A stretch of 64,000 bases of DNA from Mesorhizobium loti (GCF_001510895.1 NZ_LPWA01000099.1:59482-123481), one strand, 5' to 3'; counted from the first letter of the stretch, positions 1 through 9,278 are shown. Notes: generated from the sequence alone by a model not told the origin. Numbers and translations are program-made.

Positions 1-45
1 TGATGAGGGACAGCGCCCCCCAGCCGTCTATCAGCCAGAATTTAA

Positions 46-498
46 CTACCGAAGCACGCGGCAGCGGCCGTTATAGACCATCCAGCGGTCGAAGCCCGAG
101 ACGCAGAATTCGACATTGTCGCCGATCGAGGCAAAGCCCTGGCCTTCCTCGATCAGGTACCAGATGGTGCGGTCGCGGCCATCGGACAGGCTGACGGTGG
201 CGCCGCAATAGCGGCGGCCGATCGGCCATTCGTCACTGGCCGGCAGGTAGCGATGCTGGTGGATATTATGGAAGTCGGTGATGGCGACATCGGGAAGGTG
301 CGGCACGTGATGCACCTGGTAGGTGAAGCGGTCGGTGATCTTGCTCAGCACCCAGCTCTCGCCGCAGACGCTGCCGTCATCCTCGGTATAGACGGAAAGG
401 TCGGCGGCGTGCGCTGCCTGGTTGAAGCCAAGCGACGTGCCAAGCGGCGTCAAAAGCGAAATCAGCGCGGCAAGGGCGGAATGAGCGAAGCGAGTCAT
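46..498 (-). CDS. Exported small cysteine-containing protein, function unknown
   Basis: The 150-residue product opens with a clear Sec signal peptide: a basic start, a hydrophobic stretch to about residue 29, and an AHA-AD cleavage region near residue 31. The mature part has four cysteines (in VCGES, YCGAT, FCVSG and RCRVL), which would allow two disulfides in the periplasm. No catalytic motif is recognised. The start is supported by a GAGAGG ribosome-binding site about five bases upstream. I do not recognise the family beyond an impression that such proteins occur in rhizobia. Confidence 0.7.
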   Translation of the reverse strand: MTRFAHSALAALISLLTPLGTSLGFNQAAHAADLSVYTEDDGSVCGESWVLSKITDRFTYQVHHVPHLPDVAITDFHNIHQHRYLPASDEWPIGRRYCGATVSLSDGRDRTIWYLIEEGQGFASIGDNVEFCVSGFDRWMVYNGRCRVLR

Positions 499-607
499 GA
501 CAGCCTCTCAAAGTCGGTTGCGCGCACTGTGCGGATTCGCTTGGCGGCGGTCAAGCGGTTGTGAAGACAATGGTTTCCCAAAAGATCATCCCGGATGCTG
601 CCCGATG

Positions 608-970
608 TCAGACCGTTCCCGACACCAGCAATCCTCCGACGACGGCCAGGTTGATCAGGAAGGCATTGCGCAGCACCTGCCGCTCCGGCTCCTCGGAGGC
701 CCAAAAGCGCAGCAGCATGACATTCGTCGCCAGCGTAAACAGAACAAGCGCGCCGGCGGCGAAAGGCACAGCAAGGCCGAGCGCAAGCATCAGGCCGGCG
801 ACGATCTCGATCACCGAGCCGGCGGTCAGCATGAGGGCGGGAGCCGGGAATTTCCGGCTCGCCAGATAGTCGCGCATCGCCTTGAATTTCAGGAAGTGCT
901 CGATGCCGGCGAAGACGAACACGCCGCCGATGAGAAGCGCGCCTGTCGCCTGGATGGTATCAATCGGCAT
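608..970 (-). CDS. DoxX family inner-membrane protein
   Basis: The 120-residue product has four hydrophobic segments and the DoxX-type N-terminal pattern (GGVFVFAGIEHFLKF), followed by the helix around GSVIEIVAGLMLALG. DoxX-like proteins are small four-helix membrane proteins linked to quinone or thiosulfate redox chemistry, but most have no proven role. The start at 970 was chosen over upstream in-frame codons because GAGGAGG lies at ideal spacing and the membrane domain starts directly after it. The gene follows a VOC-family gene on the same strand with a short gap, so the two are probably co-transcribed. Confidence 0.82.
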   Translation of the reverse strand: MPIDTIQATGALLIGGVFVFAGIEHFLKFKAMRDYLASRKFPAPALMLTAGSVIEIVAGLMLALGLAVPFAAGALVLFTLATNVMLLRFWASEEPERQVLRNAFLINLAVVGGLLVSGTV

Positions 971-998
971 GTCGGCCTCCTCATTTTCTCGGGAAGGC

Positions 999-1421
999 TC
1001 AGTCTTCCGGGACAAAAGCGGGGTTGTAGACGACTTCCCAGAGATGATCGTCGGGATCCTGGAAATAGCCGGCATAGCCGCCCCAGAAGGTTTTTTGCGC
1101 CGGCTTGACCACGCGCGCGCCGGCCTTGATGGCCTCGGCCATCACCGTATCGACCTCGGCTTCGCTCGCCACATTGTGGCCGATGGTGAGCTCGGTCGGG
1201 CTGCGGCCGCTCTGCAGCACCGTGGCGTCGTGGGCGATGCTCGAACGCTCGAAGATCGCGAATTTCAGGCCGCCGGCGAGCTCGAAGAAGGCGACGGCGC
1301 CATGCTCGAACTCGCGGCCGATGATGCCTTCGGTCGGCAGGCCCAAACCGTCGCGATAGAATTTGAGCGACGCTTCGAGATCGTCGACGCCAAGCGTGAG
1401 GACGGTGATGCGAGCTTTCAT
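999..1421 (-). CDS. VOC (glyoxalase/bleomycin-resistance) superfamily protein
   Basis: The 140-residue product shows the paired beta-alpha-beta-beta-beta layout of the vicinal oxygen chelate fold. The first half starts ITVLTLGVDDLEASLKFYRDGLG, and the second half ends in YFQDPDDHLWEVVYNP, which carries the usual metal-ligand glutamate. VOC proteins are metal-dependent lyases, dioxygenases or binding proteins, and the substrate cannot be read from sequence. The ATG at 1421 has an AGGAG ribosome-binding site nine bases upstream. An in-frame GTG nine bases earlier is less likely. It probably sits in an operon with the DoxX gene. Confidence 0.82.
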   Translation of the reverse strand: MKARITVLTLGVDDLEASLKFYRDGLGLPTEGIIGREFEHGAVAFFELAGGLKFAIFERSSIAHDATVLQSGRSPTELTIGHNVASEAEVDTVMAEAIKAGARVVKPAQKTFWGGYAGYFQDPDDHLWEVVYNPAFVPED

Positions 1422-1605
1422 TTCTCTCACTCCTTTCTATATTCGTGACCACGTCCTGGGAAAGAATGCGGTCTGATGGAAGCGCCTGGGGCGCCGTGAA
1501 GTTGCACCCGTTTTGCCACGGATGAAGCGGCCGGCATTGAAGATTTCGGCCAAAATGGCCGACGCGTCGATCCGCCGGGGAATGCCGGGACAGATCGGAG
1601 AAGAC

Positions 1606-2361
1606 ATGGAAGCGGTACTGGCCCAGTCCACCGGCTTCTTTCGGGAGAGGCCCGCTGCCGCGGGCCTGGCCAGCGCCTTTTCCGCGGTCTGGGTGCATCG
1701 CATGGCGGAGCAGGACGTTCCGCCGATCGTCATCACGCCGGACGCGACCATCGACCTGCAATGGATCGACGGCCGCTTTCGCATCGCCGGGCCGGACAAG
1801 GAGCCGCAGATCGAGAGGCCGCCGGCCGGGTCGGTAATCGTCGGGTTCCGCTTCCGGCCGGGCGCCGCCGCCGGCTGGCTCGGCGTGCCGGCCAGCGAGA
1901 TCGTCGGCGGGCGGCTCGACCTCGGCGAGCTCTGGGGCACGCGCGCCCGGGAGCTGTCGGATCGTATCAAGGCCGCGCCGGACGTCGCCGGTATCGTGCG
2001 GCAGTTGGAAGAGGCGATCGGCATGCGTACGGAAGGGCGCGAGGCGCTCGACCCGCTGATGGGCAGAGCCTTCGACGTCATCGACGAGGGCCTGCCGCCC
2101 AAAACGCCGCTGCTTCCGTTCCTGCAGCGCCAGCTGCATTTGAGCGAACGGACGCTGCGACGCCGCTTCGAGGACGCTTTCGGCTACGGTCCGAAGACGC
2201 TTGACAGAATCCTGCGCTTCCACCGTTTCCGCCGCCTGCGCGAGAAAGCAGGGGAGGCCTCGACCGCCCTGCTCGCCATCGAAGCCGGCTATGCCGACCA
2301 GGCGCATCTGATCCGCGAGAGCCGGCGGCTGACCGGTGTGACGCCGTCCGCGCTGGCATAG
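1606..2361 (+). CDS. AraC-family transcriptional regulator
   Basis: The 251-residue protein has an N-terminal sensing region of the DUF6597 type (TIDLQWIDGRFRIAGP, GFRFRPGAA) and a C-terminal AraC double helix-turn-helix. The latter is seen as QLHLSERTLRRRFEDAFGYGPKTLDRILRFHRF, followed by AIEAGYADQAHLIRESRRLTGVTPSAL. It should be a cytoplasmic DNA-binding activator with an unknown ligand. The ATG at 1606 follows CGGAGAAG, whereas the earlier in-frame ATG at 1513 has no clear ribosome-binding site. It is divergent from the VOC-DoxX pair and may control it; that is inference from position only. Confidence 0.85.
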   Translation: MEAVLAQSTGFFRERPAAAGLASAFSAVWVHRMAEQDVPPIVITPDATIDLQWIDGRFRIAGPDKEPQIERPPAGSVIVGFRFRPGAAAGWLGVPASEIVGGRLDLGELWGTRARELSDRIKAAPDVAGIVRQLEEAIGMRTEGREALDPLMGRAFDVIDEGLPPKTPLLPFLQRQLHLSERTLRRRFEDAFGYGPKTLDRILRFHRFRRLREKAGEASTALLAIEAGYADQAHLIRESRRLTGVTPSALA

Positions 2362-2379
2362 CGCAATCGTCGTGCGGTC

Positions 2380-3227
2380 CTACTCCCCGGCCAGCCACTC
2401 CACCGACCAACGCGATGGCTGCTCCACCGCGAGCAGCCGGTGCAGCACCGGGAGCATGATCCGCAATTCGCCCTCGAGCGTATAGGGCGGATTGACCACC
2501 ACCAGGCCACTGCCATCGAGGCTGGGCTCGGCTGACGATGGCCGGATATCGAAGCCGATGTCGAGCAGCTTTGGAATGCCCGTCTCCTTCAGCGCCGCGC
2601 GGAAGGCGGCGACCGCCTTGCGGTCCTTGATCGGATACCAGAGCGCGTAGATGCCGCCCGGCCAGCGCCGGTGCGCGCGGCGAAGGTTCTCGACGAGACG
2701 CGGGAACTCGCCTTCTTCCTCGAAGGGGGGGTCGACGAGCACCAGGCCGCGCTTTTCCTTTGGCGGCAGATGGGCGCCAAGCGCCAGCCAGCCGTCGAGC
2801 TCGATCACCCTCGCCTGGAAGTCGCCGGCAAAGACCGATTTCAATCGCGCCGCATCCTCGGGATGGAGTTCGATCGCGGTCAGCCGGTCCTGCTTGCGCA
2901 GGAGGTGCCTGACGATCAGCGGCGAGCCGGGATAGCGGCGGAGGCCGCCGTCGGGATTTTCGGCGCGCAGTGCGTCCAGATAGGGCTGAAGGAGAGCAGT
3001 CGTCCGGGGATCGAGCGTGGCCTCGAACAGCCGGCCGATGCCGCCCTGCCACTCACCAGTCTTGCCGGCCTCCACCGAGGCGAGATCATAACGGCCGATG
3101 CCGGCATGGGTGTCGATGACGCGGAAGCCTTGTCCTTCTGCTTGAGATAGTCGACCAGCCGGCAGAGCACGGCATGCTTGACGACATCGGCGAAATTGCC
3201 GGCGTGATAGGCGTGGCGATAGTTCAT
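2380..3227 (-). CDS. rlmJ: 23S rRNA (adenine2030-N6)-methyltransferase RlmJ, frameshifted
   Basis: RlmJ uses S-adenosylmethionine to methylate A2030 of 23S rRNA. The N-terminal part (MNYRHAYHAGNFADVVKHAVLCRLVDYLKQKDKA, 3227 to about 3130) and the rest (from VIDTHAGIGRYD, then LVLVDPPFEEEGEF with the DPPF catalytic motif, and VVNPPYTLEGEL) are in different frames. One missing base near 3120-3129 explains the break, and restoring it gives 282 residues, the normal family length. It starts seven bases after the membrane-protein gene upstream and is probably the third gene of that small operon. RlmJ is non-essential, but the similar breaks elsewhere in the window make a sequence error likely. Confidence 0.85.
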
Positions 3228-3234
3228 GCCGCCC

Positions 3235-3858
3235 TCATCTCGGCGAACCGCCGCGACCCCAGCGCGGCGGCGGCTGCGAGTTGGGATTCTGTGGACGGCC
3301 CCCGCCGCCGCGACCGAAGACCAGCGAAAGCACCAATCCGACCAAGCCGACGCCCATCAGCGCGTAGCCGGCCGGCCGTGCCCTTTCGTCGATCGAGCCG
3401 GTGCCGGCGCGCAAGACCAGATCGACGGCGCGCATGTCGATGCCGTCGGCGTCGCCCGGACCGACGGTGAAAAGATAAGCGCCGGGCGTGACCGTTTCGA
3501 TCACACCGGCCTCGTCGCGAAAGATCTTGTCGGGCAGTTGCGGGCTCACCTGGCGCGGATTGTCGGTGTGGTTGAAGGAGAGCGTCGAGGCAAGCGCGGT
3601 GCGGCCGCCGCTTGCCGCGGTCAGCGTCAGCACCGTGCGCTGCTGCGAAACCACGCGTTCGGCCCGCGCGATGAGGTCGACCAGCACACGGACAGGCGCA
3701 TCGCTTGCCGCGAGCCGCACCGTCGCCGGCCGGAAGCGGCCGCCTTCATAGACGCGATAAGTGCCGATCGCGTGGCCGGAGAAATTGCTCATCGCCCAAG
3801 GGTAGAAGACGCCGATGGCGGCACCGGCGATGAGAACAAGAACCGAGAGGAAGCGCAT
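3235..3858 (-). CDS. Membrane protein of unknown function, two transmembrane segments
   Basis: The 207-residue protein has an N-terminal hydrophobic anchor (about residues 4-22), a roughly 135-residue soluble, probably periplasmic, domain, a second hydrophobic segment (about 162-185), and a cytoplasmic tail rich in Gly, Pro and Arg. No enzyme motif is visible. It lies 12 bases downstream of the TetR gene and seven upstream of rlmJ, all on one strand, so the three may be co-transcribed. The family is not recognised. Confidence 0.7.
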   Translation of the reverse strand: MRFLSVLVLIAGAAIGVFYPWAMSNFSGHAIGTYRVYEGGRFRPATVRLAASDAPVRVLVDLIARAERVVSQQRTVLTLTAASGGRTALASTLSFNHTDNPRQVSPQLPDKIFRDEAGVIETVTPGAYLFTVGPGDADGIDMRAVDLVLRAGTGSIDERARPAGYALMGVGLVGLVLSLVFGRGGGGRPQNPNSQPPPRWGRGGSPR

Positions 3859-3870
3859 CGAAAGTCCTGG

Positions 3871-4562
3871 TTATTTCTTTGTCCGACCGCGATCGCCCTG
3901 CGCGGTTTCGCTTCGGGCAGCTTCGCGGACCCGCTCCATCTCGTCCAGAAACATCTCCAGGCCAAGCTCGAAAGTCTTGTCGAAACCGTTCGTGCCGAAA
4001 TAAGCCCCGGCCGCCACGACGCTGGGGTAGTCGCGCGCCAGATCCTCGTCGCTGACCGTGGTGACCGCCGACGGGCCTTTGGCATAGCCCGCGGTCTCGT
4101 CGAGGATCGCGCCCATCAGATAGTAGCCGGCGGCGCGGAACAGGCGGGCGCTGAGCTCGGGTCCGAAGCCGCCATCCTCGAACAGGCCGATGATGGCGTT
4201 CAGCTTGGCAAGGCATGGCGGCGAGTTCATGCGGTAGACGACAATGAACGGCGCGAAGGCCGGGTGCTCGGTCGCCACACGCCGGAATTCCTGCATGCCG
4301 ATGCGGGCCCGCTCGCGCCAGGGCAGGCTGTCATCAGGGATGGCGAGCCCGCTCATCTGGCGGTCGACCAGCGCTTCGTAGAGATGCGCCTGCGAGGGGA
4401 AGTGATGGTAGATGCTCATCGCCTCACAGCCGAGCGCGGCGGCGAGCTTGCGCATCGAAAAGCCGGAGAGCCCTTCCCGCTCGATCACCTCGAAGGCGGC
4501 GTCCTCGATCATCTCCCGGGACAGCCGGCCGCGGGTTCGCTTTTTTTGATCGACGAGTCCAT
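3871..4562 (-). CDS. TetR-family transcriptional repressor, probable frameshift near its start
   Basis: The TetR helix-turn-helix is obvious (IEDAAFEVIEREGLSGFSMRKLAAALGCEAMSIYHHFPSQAHLYEAL), followed by a TetR_C-type ligand domain. Read strictly, the frame opens only at 4512, inside the first helix of the DNA-binding domain. An ATG at 4562 would give a normal N-terminus ending in RGRLSREM if one base is restored in or next to the run of seven T at 4541-4547 (plus strand); the product is then 230 residues. The gene is divergent from the decarboxylase-like gene at 4647, and two matching palindromes lie between them, so it most likely represses that gene and itself. Confidence 0.83.
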
Positions 4563-4570
4563 GGCGCCGC

Positions 4571-4622
4571 TTGACAACTTACACTGTAAGGTTCATCTTC
4601 CACTCTACCTTACACCGTAAGG
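4571..4622. promoter_or_regulatory. Paired TetR-type operator with overlapping promoter element
   Basis: Two palindromes of the form CTTACA-N2-GTAAG lie at 4578-4590 (CTTACACTGTAAG) and 4608-4622 (CCTTACACCGTAAGG). Their centres are about 31 bp apart, close to three helical turns. A TTGACA hexamer at 4571-4576 abuts the first palindrome, and a matching -10 is not obvious. Position between the divergent TetR gene and the decarboxylase-like gene, plus symmetry and phasing, make this the likely TetR binding region. No binding has been shown. Confidence 0.7.
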
Positions 4623-4646
4623 CTAACAAAAACCAGAGGAGAAAAC

Positions 4647-5120
4647 ATGTCCGTCTCTCGCATCGTCTCATCCATACATTCCAGCCTTCGTTCCGCCTCA
4701 CTGCTTGCCGCCGCAGGCGCGCTTGCCACCATATTGACCGCGGCGCCGGCCAACGCCGACGACTACGACGCCGCCGTCAAGGACATCCAATCGACCATGG
4801 GCGGCGTGCCAGGCTTCCTGAAACAGTTCCCGAAAGCCGGTCTGCCCGGCGCGTGGGCCGAGGTCAAGGCCATCGAGCTCAGCGACAAGACGGCGCTTTC
4901 GCCGAAGGTGAAATCGCTGATCTCGCTGGCGGTCGCGGCGCAGATCCCTTGCAGCTACTGCATCTGGTCCGACACGCAGGACGCCAAGCGCGCCGGCGCC
5001 ACCGACGAAGAAATCCAGGAGGCCGTCGCCATGGCCGCCTTGACCCGCCACTGGAGCACCATCTTCAACGGCATGCAGGTGGATCTCGCCCAGTTCAAGA
5101 AGGATATGGGCGGGGAGTGA
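4647..5120 (+). CDS. Exported carboxymuconolactone decarboxylase (AhpD-like) family protein
   Basis: The 157-residue product has a signal peptide (cleavage near ANA-DD, residue 37) and then the CMD/AhpD helical domain: LSPKVKSLISLAVAAQ, then PCSYC (C102, C105), then AGATDEEIQEAVAMAALTRHWS. AhpD-like proteins use the CxxC pair as a peroxidase or disulfide reductant. The histidine usually four residues after the second cysteine is aspartate here (D109), so classic AhpD chemistry may be altered. A signal peptide is unusual for this mostly cytoplasmic family. The start follows AGAGGAG. Its promoter region carries the paired TetR-type palindromes. Confidence 0.85.
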   Translation: MSVSRIVSSIHSSLRSASLLAAAGALATILTAAPANADDYDAAVKDIQSTMGGVPGFLKQFPKAGLPGAWAEVKAIELSDKTALSPKVKSLISLAVAAQIPCSYCIWSDTQDAKRAGATDEEIQEAVAMAALTRHWSTIFNGMQVDLAQFKKDMGGE

Positions 5121-5146
5121 ACCCGACCGCGGCATATGCCTGAAAG

Positions 5147-5184
5147 CAAACGCATGGCCCGCGGCTTCGCGGGCCATGCGTTTG
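5147..5184. terminator. Long perfect hairpin after the decarboxylase-like gene
   Basis: A 16-bp perfect inverted repeat (5147-5162 with 5169-5184) encloses a six-base loop 26 bases after the stop codon. There is no T-run after the stem, so it is either a weak intrinsic terminator or an mRNA 3'-end stabiliser. Confidence 0.6.
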
Positions 5185-5405
5185 TCGCGAGCGCGACGAT
5201 CTTCAGCCATTCGTCCTGACAACCGGCGGATGTGAATGGCCCACCCGCGCCCCTTCGGCACTCCCGCCGAGCACTTAAAATCCAGCCACGCGTCAAACAG
5301 CTATCGCTAAATTAACCAAGTTTGCCATAATGTGAGCAGGGTGGGTTGCTAGCCAATGATTCGGGTACAAGAGGCCCCATACGCCTAAGAGGATTTTTGA
5401 TACTC

Positions 5406-5756
5406 ATGGCTAACAAGAAGCAAAACGCACATTCACCTGGCAAAACCTTTTTCTTTCCAAGCAAAATTTTTTATAGTTCCTTGATTTTTAGCACGGTTCT
5501 AGCGGGTTCCGGCTGCCAATATTTCAATTTCGGACAACCGACCGCATTCAGCGCGTCGCAGAGCGGCAGCGCAGCCTTAGTCAACTTGAAACCAGACGGG
5601 GTTGCGCAGACAAGAACAGTTCCTGCCCCGATTACCAGCGCGAGCGTCAATCCCTATTTCGGAAACGCCGCGCATATCTGCAGCCCGAGCGGCTTCGGAC
5701 AGCAGTCCCATTGCTTCCTCAGAGGTCCTGGACCGCTTTCGGTACAGAACATCTGA
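5406..5756 (+). CDS. Small exported/lipoprotein-like protein with C-terminal CxPSGFGQxSxC motif
   Basis: The 116-residue product has a basic N-terminus, a hydrophobic segment (about residues 19-34) and GSGC at residues 34-37, which resembles a lipobox although position -3 is not ideal. The C-terminal region carries CSPSGFGQQSHC (C92-C103). The same motif with identical cysteine spacing occurs in the lipoprotein at 14493-14900. Codon use is more AT-rich than in neighbouring genes. The start at 5406 has an AGAGGA about a dozen bases upstream; an in-frame TTG nine bases earlier is an alternative. It stands alone at the left edge of the glycan locus. The family is not recognised by name. Confidence 0.68.
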   Translation: MANKKQNAHSPGKTFFFPSKIFYSSLIFSTVLAGSGCQYFNFGQPTAFSASQSGSAALVNLKPDGVAQTRTVPAPITSASVNPYFGNAAHICSPSGFGQQSHCFLRGPGPLSVQNI

Positions 5757-6289
5757 TAGCCGATCCAGTCATCGGAATAGAACCGAACGCGCGGGGCGCC
5801 TGCGCTCAGTCTCCTTTTCACGCTATGCTTGGAGATGCCTGCGGCACGCGTGAGAGTCCTCGCCGCTGACGCTGGTGGGCCGGTTCGGTGCGTCGTTTCA
5901 TTACCCGGCCCCTACCAACGCGATCACAGTACTTTTGACCGCCGGCCGTTCCGGTTCCCGGCCATTATGATTAACCAATTGCAAACACACAGGGTTAACG
6001 AAACGCTAATTTAGTTGACTACGCTGCCCACAGGTATATTTTTATATGCGTTGGGTGTGCAATTTGGGCGAGCAGTCTGCGGTGGTGGCAACCATATTCG
6101 TGGATCGCGACTTAGGGGCGAAGGGACGCTGAGCGGCAGCAAATAAGCCGCACGGCAAGTGCTCCGCGAACTCAGACAAACACTTCGGTCGATGGCGCTT
6201 CCGCGCGTGCGGAACGCTGCCATGGTTTCACCTGGTCGGGCAACGCTGTTGTCCTGGCCGGAGCGATAGTGTGTGTGCGTGAGGGAGCC
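5757..6289. other. Intergenic region upstream of the nucleotide-sugar genes
   Basis: These roughly 530 bases hold no credible gene. The part around 5950-6050 is AT-rich and includes a TTGACT (6015-6020) followed by TATATT and TTATAT stretches. It is a plausible promoter zone for the UDP-xylose synthase gene, but spacing to a -10 is not canonical. Confidence 0.4.
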
Positions 6290-7354
6290 ATGAGTAGGGT
6301 TGCCAAGGTCTTGAAGCTGGACGGCGGGCCAGGTCGCAGGGGTTTCGATCGTGGTCGCGCTCTGGTCGCCGGCGGAGCGGGATTCCTGGGCTCGCATTTG
6401 TGTGAAAGGCTGCTCGCCGACGGCTATGAAGTCATCGCGCTGGACAATTTCCACACCGGCAAAAGATACAATCTCGCCGGCATAGCGCGCGACGCCTCCT
6501 TCACCTGCGCCAAGCATGACATCGTCGACGAACTGCCGGCTGACTTCGCTGTGGACGAGATCTACAACCTCGCCTGCCCCGCCTCCCCGCCTCACTACCA
6601 GGCCGATCCGATTCACACGTTCAAGACGAGCGTGTTGGGCTCCATCAATCTTTTGGAACTCGCCAAGCGCAACAACGCCAAGATCTTCCAGGCTTCGACT
6701 TCTGAAGTCTATGGCGATCCGCTGGTGCATCCGCAGCCGGAAGGCTATTTCGGCAACGTCAACACGCACGGCCCGCGCTCGTGCTACGATGAAGGCAAGC
6801 GATCGGCCGAGACGCTGTTCTTCGATTACTCAAGGACATACGGCATCGATGTCCGCGTCGCGCGCATCTTCAACACCTATGGCCCGCGCATGCAGCCCGA
6901 CGACGGCCGTGTGGTGTCGAACTTCGTCGTCCAGGCGCTGCGCGGCGACGACATCACCGTCTATGGCAACGGCGCGCAGACGCGTTCCTTCTGCTTCGTC
7001 GACGACTTGATCGAGGGCTTCGTGCGGCTGATGAACGCTCCGGTGGCGCCGCAGCACCCGGTCAATCTCGGCAACCCGGTCGAGTTCACCATCATGGAAC
7101 TGGCTGAAATGGTGGTCGACTATACGAACTCGCGTTCGCGCATCGTGCACCGGCCGCTGCCCGTCGACGACCCCAGGCAGCGCAAGCCCGATATCTCCTT
7201 TGCCAGGCAGCATCTCGCCTGGGAGCCGAAGGTTGCGCTGAGCGAAGGGCTCGCTCGTACCACGGCCTATTTCGACGTCCTGCTGGGCGGCCGTCGGTTC
7301 GTCGCCCCGCGCAGCATCCAGGCGCCCTCCGTCAGGGAGGCAGCAGCGTCATGA
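6290..7354 (+). CDS. UDP-glucuronate decarboxylase (UDP-xylose synthase), extended-SDR family
   Basis: The 354-residue protein has the Rossmann [15 protein letters not shown] motif near residue 30. It also has the UXS signature [24 protein letters not shown], the [16 protein letters not shown] segment with its catalytic Thr/Ser, and YDEGKR with the YxxxK pair. UXS oxidises and decarboxylates UDP-glucuronate to UDP-xylose in the cytoplasm. The ATG at 6290 follows GGAG. Its stop overlaps the start of galE by four bases (ATGA), so the two are translationally coupled. The combination feeds a surface polysaccharide, as the neighbours suggest. Confidence 0.88.
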   Translation: MSRVAKVLKLDGGPGRRGFDRGRALVAGGAGFLGSHLCERLLADGYEVIALDNFHTGKRYNLAGIARDASFTCAKHDIVDELPADFAVDEIYNLACPASPPHYQADPIHTFKTSVLGSINLLELAKRNNAKIFQASTSEVYGDPLVHPQPEGYFGNVNTHGPRSCYDEGKRSAETLFFDYSRTYGIDVRVARIFNTYGPRMQPDDGRVVSNFVVQALRGDDITVYGNGAQTRSFCFVDDLIEGFVRLMNAPVAPQHPVNLGNPVEFTIMELAEMVVDYTNSRSRIVHRPLPVDDPRQRKPDISFARQHLAWEPKVALSEGLARTTAYFDVLLGGRRFVAPRSIQAPSVREAAAS

Positions 7355-8484
7355 CTCGCCCCGCCGTCATGGTGACCGGTGGCGCCGGCTTCATTGGCAG
7401 CCACACCTGCAAGCTGCTCTCGGCAGCCGGTTACCTGCCGGTGGTCTACGACAATTTGAGCCGCGGCAACGAGAAGGCCGTCGCCTGGGGTCCGCTGGTC
7501 GTCGGCGACATCCGCGACCGCGAAGCGCTGCGGCGGGCGATCGACACTTACAGGCCGCTGGCGGTCATCCACTTCGCCGCCCTTGCCTATGTCGGCGAGT
7601 CGGTCAGCGCGCCGGCGGAGTATTATTCGGCCAATGTCGGCGGCACGATCGCGGTGCTGGACGCGGCGCGGGCGAACGGCATCGACAAGGTAATCTTTTC
7701 CTCGAGCTGCGCGACCTACGGCGTGCCGGAGGCGCTGCCGGTCAGCGAGACTTCGCCGCAGAAGCCGATCAGTCCCTATGGCCGCAGCAAGCTGATGGGC
7801 GAAGAGATCATCCGGGACTACGCCGCAGCCTACGGGATGAAATATGCGATCCTCCGCTACTTCAACGCCTGCGGCGCCGATCCCGAAGGCGAGCTCGGCG
7901 AGTGGCACACGCCCGAAACCCATCTCATTCCAAGGGTGCTGATGGCGGCGTCGGGCATGATCGCGGCGATCGAGGTCTTCGGCACCGACTACGAGACGGC
8001 GGACGGCACCTGCGTGCGCGACTACATCCATGTCAGCGACCTCGCCCGCGCGCATCTCAAGGCATTGATGCATCTCGAGGCCGGCGGCGCCAGCCTGTCC
8101 GTCAATCTCGGCACCGGCAAGGGTATCTCGATCAAGGAAATCCTCGAGGCGGTCGGCCGCATCACGTCGTGCCCGGTGCCGGTCGCCTACAAGGCGCGCC
8201 GGTCCGGCGATCCGGCCGGCCTTTTCGCCGATCCCAGCCTGGCGCGCGAGACGCTGGGCTTCGTGGCGGAGAATTCCGACATCGACACCATCGTCAGGAC
8301 GGCGGCGCCCTTCTTCGGGCTTGCTCCGACCTCGATGCCAAAGGCTTTCAATGGATCCGCTACCGTTTCGCGCGCGAAACACGCGCCGCACGGGGCGGGC
8401 GCAACGAAAAAACGCCAGCCCGCAAGGCTGGCAGTCGTCCCTGTTAGTACTGTGTCGGGGCGCGGGCTCGCTGAGCTGGGTTGA
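7351..8484 (+). CDS. galE: UDP-glucose 4-epimerase
   Basis: GalE interconverts UDP-glucose and UDP-galactose with bound NAD. Visible are GGAGFIGSH (10-18), FSSSCATYG (Ser/Thr near 119-122) and the YxxxK pair Y143/K147 in SPYGRSK, followed by [11 protein letters not shown] and [15 protein letters not shown]. At 377 residues it is longer than the usual 325-340. About 45 C-terminal residues after FFGLAP look like low-complexity read-on, not conserved domain. It overlaps the upstream gene by four bases. Specificity for glucuronate or N-acetylated sugars cannot be excluded from sequence alone. Confidence 0.88.
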   Translation: MTRPAVMVTGGAGFIGSHTCKLLSAAGYLPVVYDNLSRGNEKAVAWGPLVVGDIRDREALRRAIDTYRPLAVIHFAALAYVGESVSAPAEYYSANVGGTIAVLDAARANGIDKVIFSSSCATYGVPEALPVSETSPQKPISPYGRSKLMGEEIIRDYAAAYGMKYAILRYFNACGADPEGELGEWHTPETHLIPRVLMAASGMIAAIEVFGTDYETADGTCVRDYIHVSDLARAHLKALMHLEAGGASLSVNLGTGKGISIKEILEAVGRITSCPVPVAYKARRSGDPAGLFADPSLARETLGFVAENSDIDTIVRTAAPFFGLAPTSMPKAFNGSATVSRAKHAPHGAGATKKRQPARLAVVPVSTVSGRGLAELG

Positions 8485-8526
8485 GGGCTTGTCTCAGCGA
8501 GCCTCTTCATTTCGGGCGGGGGACTG

Positions 8527-8685
8527 CTGGAGCGGTTCAGCTTTCAACGGAATGGCTGACCCGCTCCAGCTCTCTGTCTCTAGAGCGTTTCACCGTTTCA
8601 CGGAAACGGCGAACCGCTCTATCTCTTTGTTTTCACGCAATTCCGAATGGAAAACCGTTTCACAATTTTCCTGGAATTGCTCTAG
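8527..8685. repeat. Palindromic intergenic repeat, rhizobial type, three hairpins
   Basis: Three consecutive inverted repeats: CTGGAGCGG with CCGCTCCAG (8527-8569), then TAGAGCG through CGCTCTA (8581 to about 8621), then GCAATTCC through GGAATTGC ending TCTAG (8637-8685). The second and third match the element at 60340-60444 in order and sequence. The right end supplies the TAG stop codon of the convergent DUF995 gene. It may also act as a bidirectional terminator between galE and that gene. Confidence 0.8.
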
Positions 8686-9278
8686 CTCTTGCTGTCGACC
8701 AGCTTGCGGGTCTCGTCGAATTGCGCGCCCTTGGTGTTGCCGGCTTCGAATTTCTTATGCTCGTCGGCGGGATCGTCCTTGGCGTGCTTGAAATCGTACC
8801 ACTCGCCGTCCGGATCCTTGCGCTGCTCGATGTTGCCGCTCTCGATGCGGTGGCTGTAGCAGGTGCGTTGCGGCTTGGTGGTGTAGGTCTTGGACCTCCA
8901 GGCAAGCTCCATGCACATCTTGCCGGTGTCGGTCACCAGCCACCGGCCTTCGGCGACGGCGGGCTTGTCCTCACCGGCCGTCCAGGCATGCAGTCGCCTG
9001 TCCAGTCCGAAATAGGCGGCACCATTCTTCCAGTTCCAGGTGCGGTCGGCATAGAGAAGCTGCAGCTCGAACGCCGTCGGCGCGGCTTCGGGCTTGGCGG
9101 CGGCCTCGACAGCCGCGCTGTTCTTCGCGGCGGCGGCATCGGCGGCGCCGGCAAAGGCAAGCTGGCCGCAGGCCATGAGGAGCGTCGCGAGCCAGCCGCG
9201 CGCCGCAAGCCGGCGGACGCTCATGCCGGGTTTGGATGGAAAAGCAGTCTGGTCTGTCGTGTCGATCAGCAAGCGCAT
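8682..9278 (-). CDS. Exported DUF995 domain protein
   Basis: The product has a signal-peptide-like hydrophobic segment ending near AFAGAADAAAA, an Ala-rich linker, and a roughly 100-residue DUF995 domain. Its pattern LY-x3-TW-x-W-x-NGAAYF, then AWT, then GKMCMELAW, then RTCYSHR and PDGEWYDFK matches the second copy at 18678-19181. DUF995 is known mainly from rhizobia and has no assigned function. Two conserved cysteines could form a disulfide. The start at 9278 is chosen by weak ribosome-binding evidence; 9224 and 9326 are alternatives. The two copies bracket the glycan genes, suggesting a role at the cell surface. Confidence 0.75.
   Translation of the reverse strand: MRLLIDTTDQTAFPSKPGMSVRRLAARGWLATLLMACGQLAFAGAADAAAAKNSAAVEAAAKPEAAPTAFELQLLYADRTWNWKNGAAYFGLDRRLHAWTAGEDKPAVAEGRWLVTDTGKMCMELAWRSKTYTTKPQRTCYSHRIESGNIEQRKDPDGEWYDFKHAKDDPADEHKKFEAGNTKGAQFDETRKLVDSKS

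Noticed and set aside
889..2307. 472-codon open frame on the minus strand across the VOC/AraC boundary
   Set aside because: It spans two real genes of opposite direction and has an arginine-rich, shadow-like composition.
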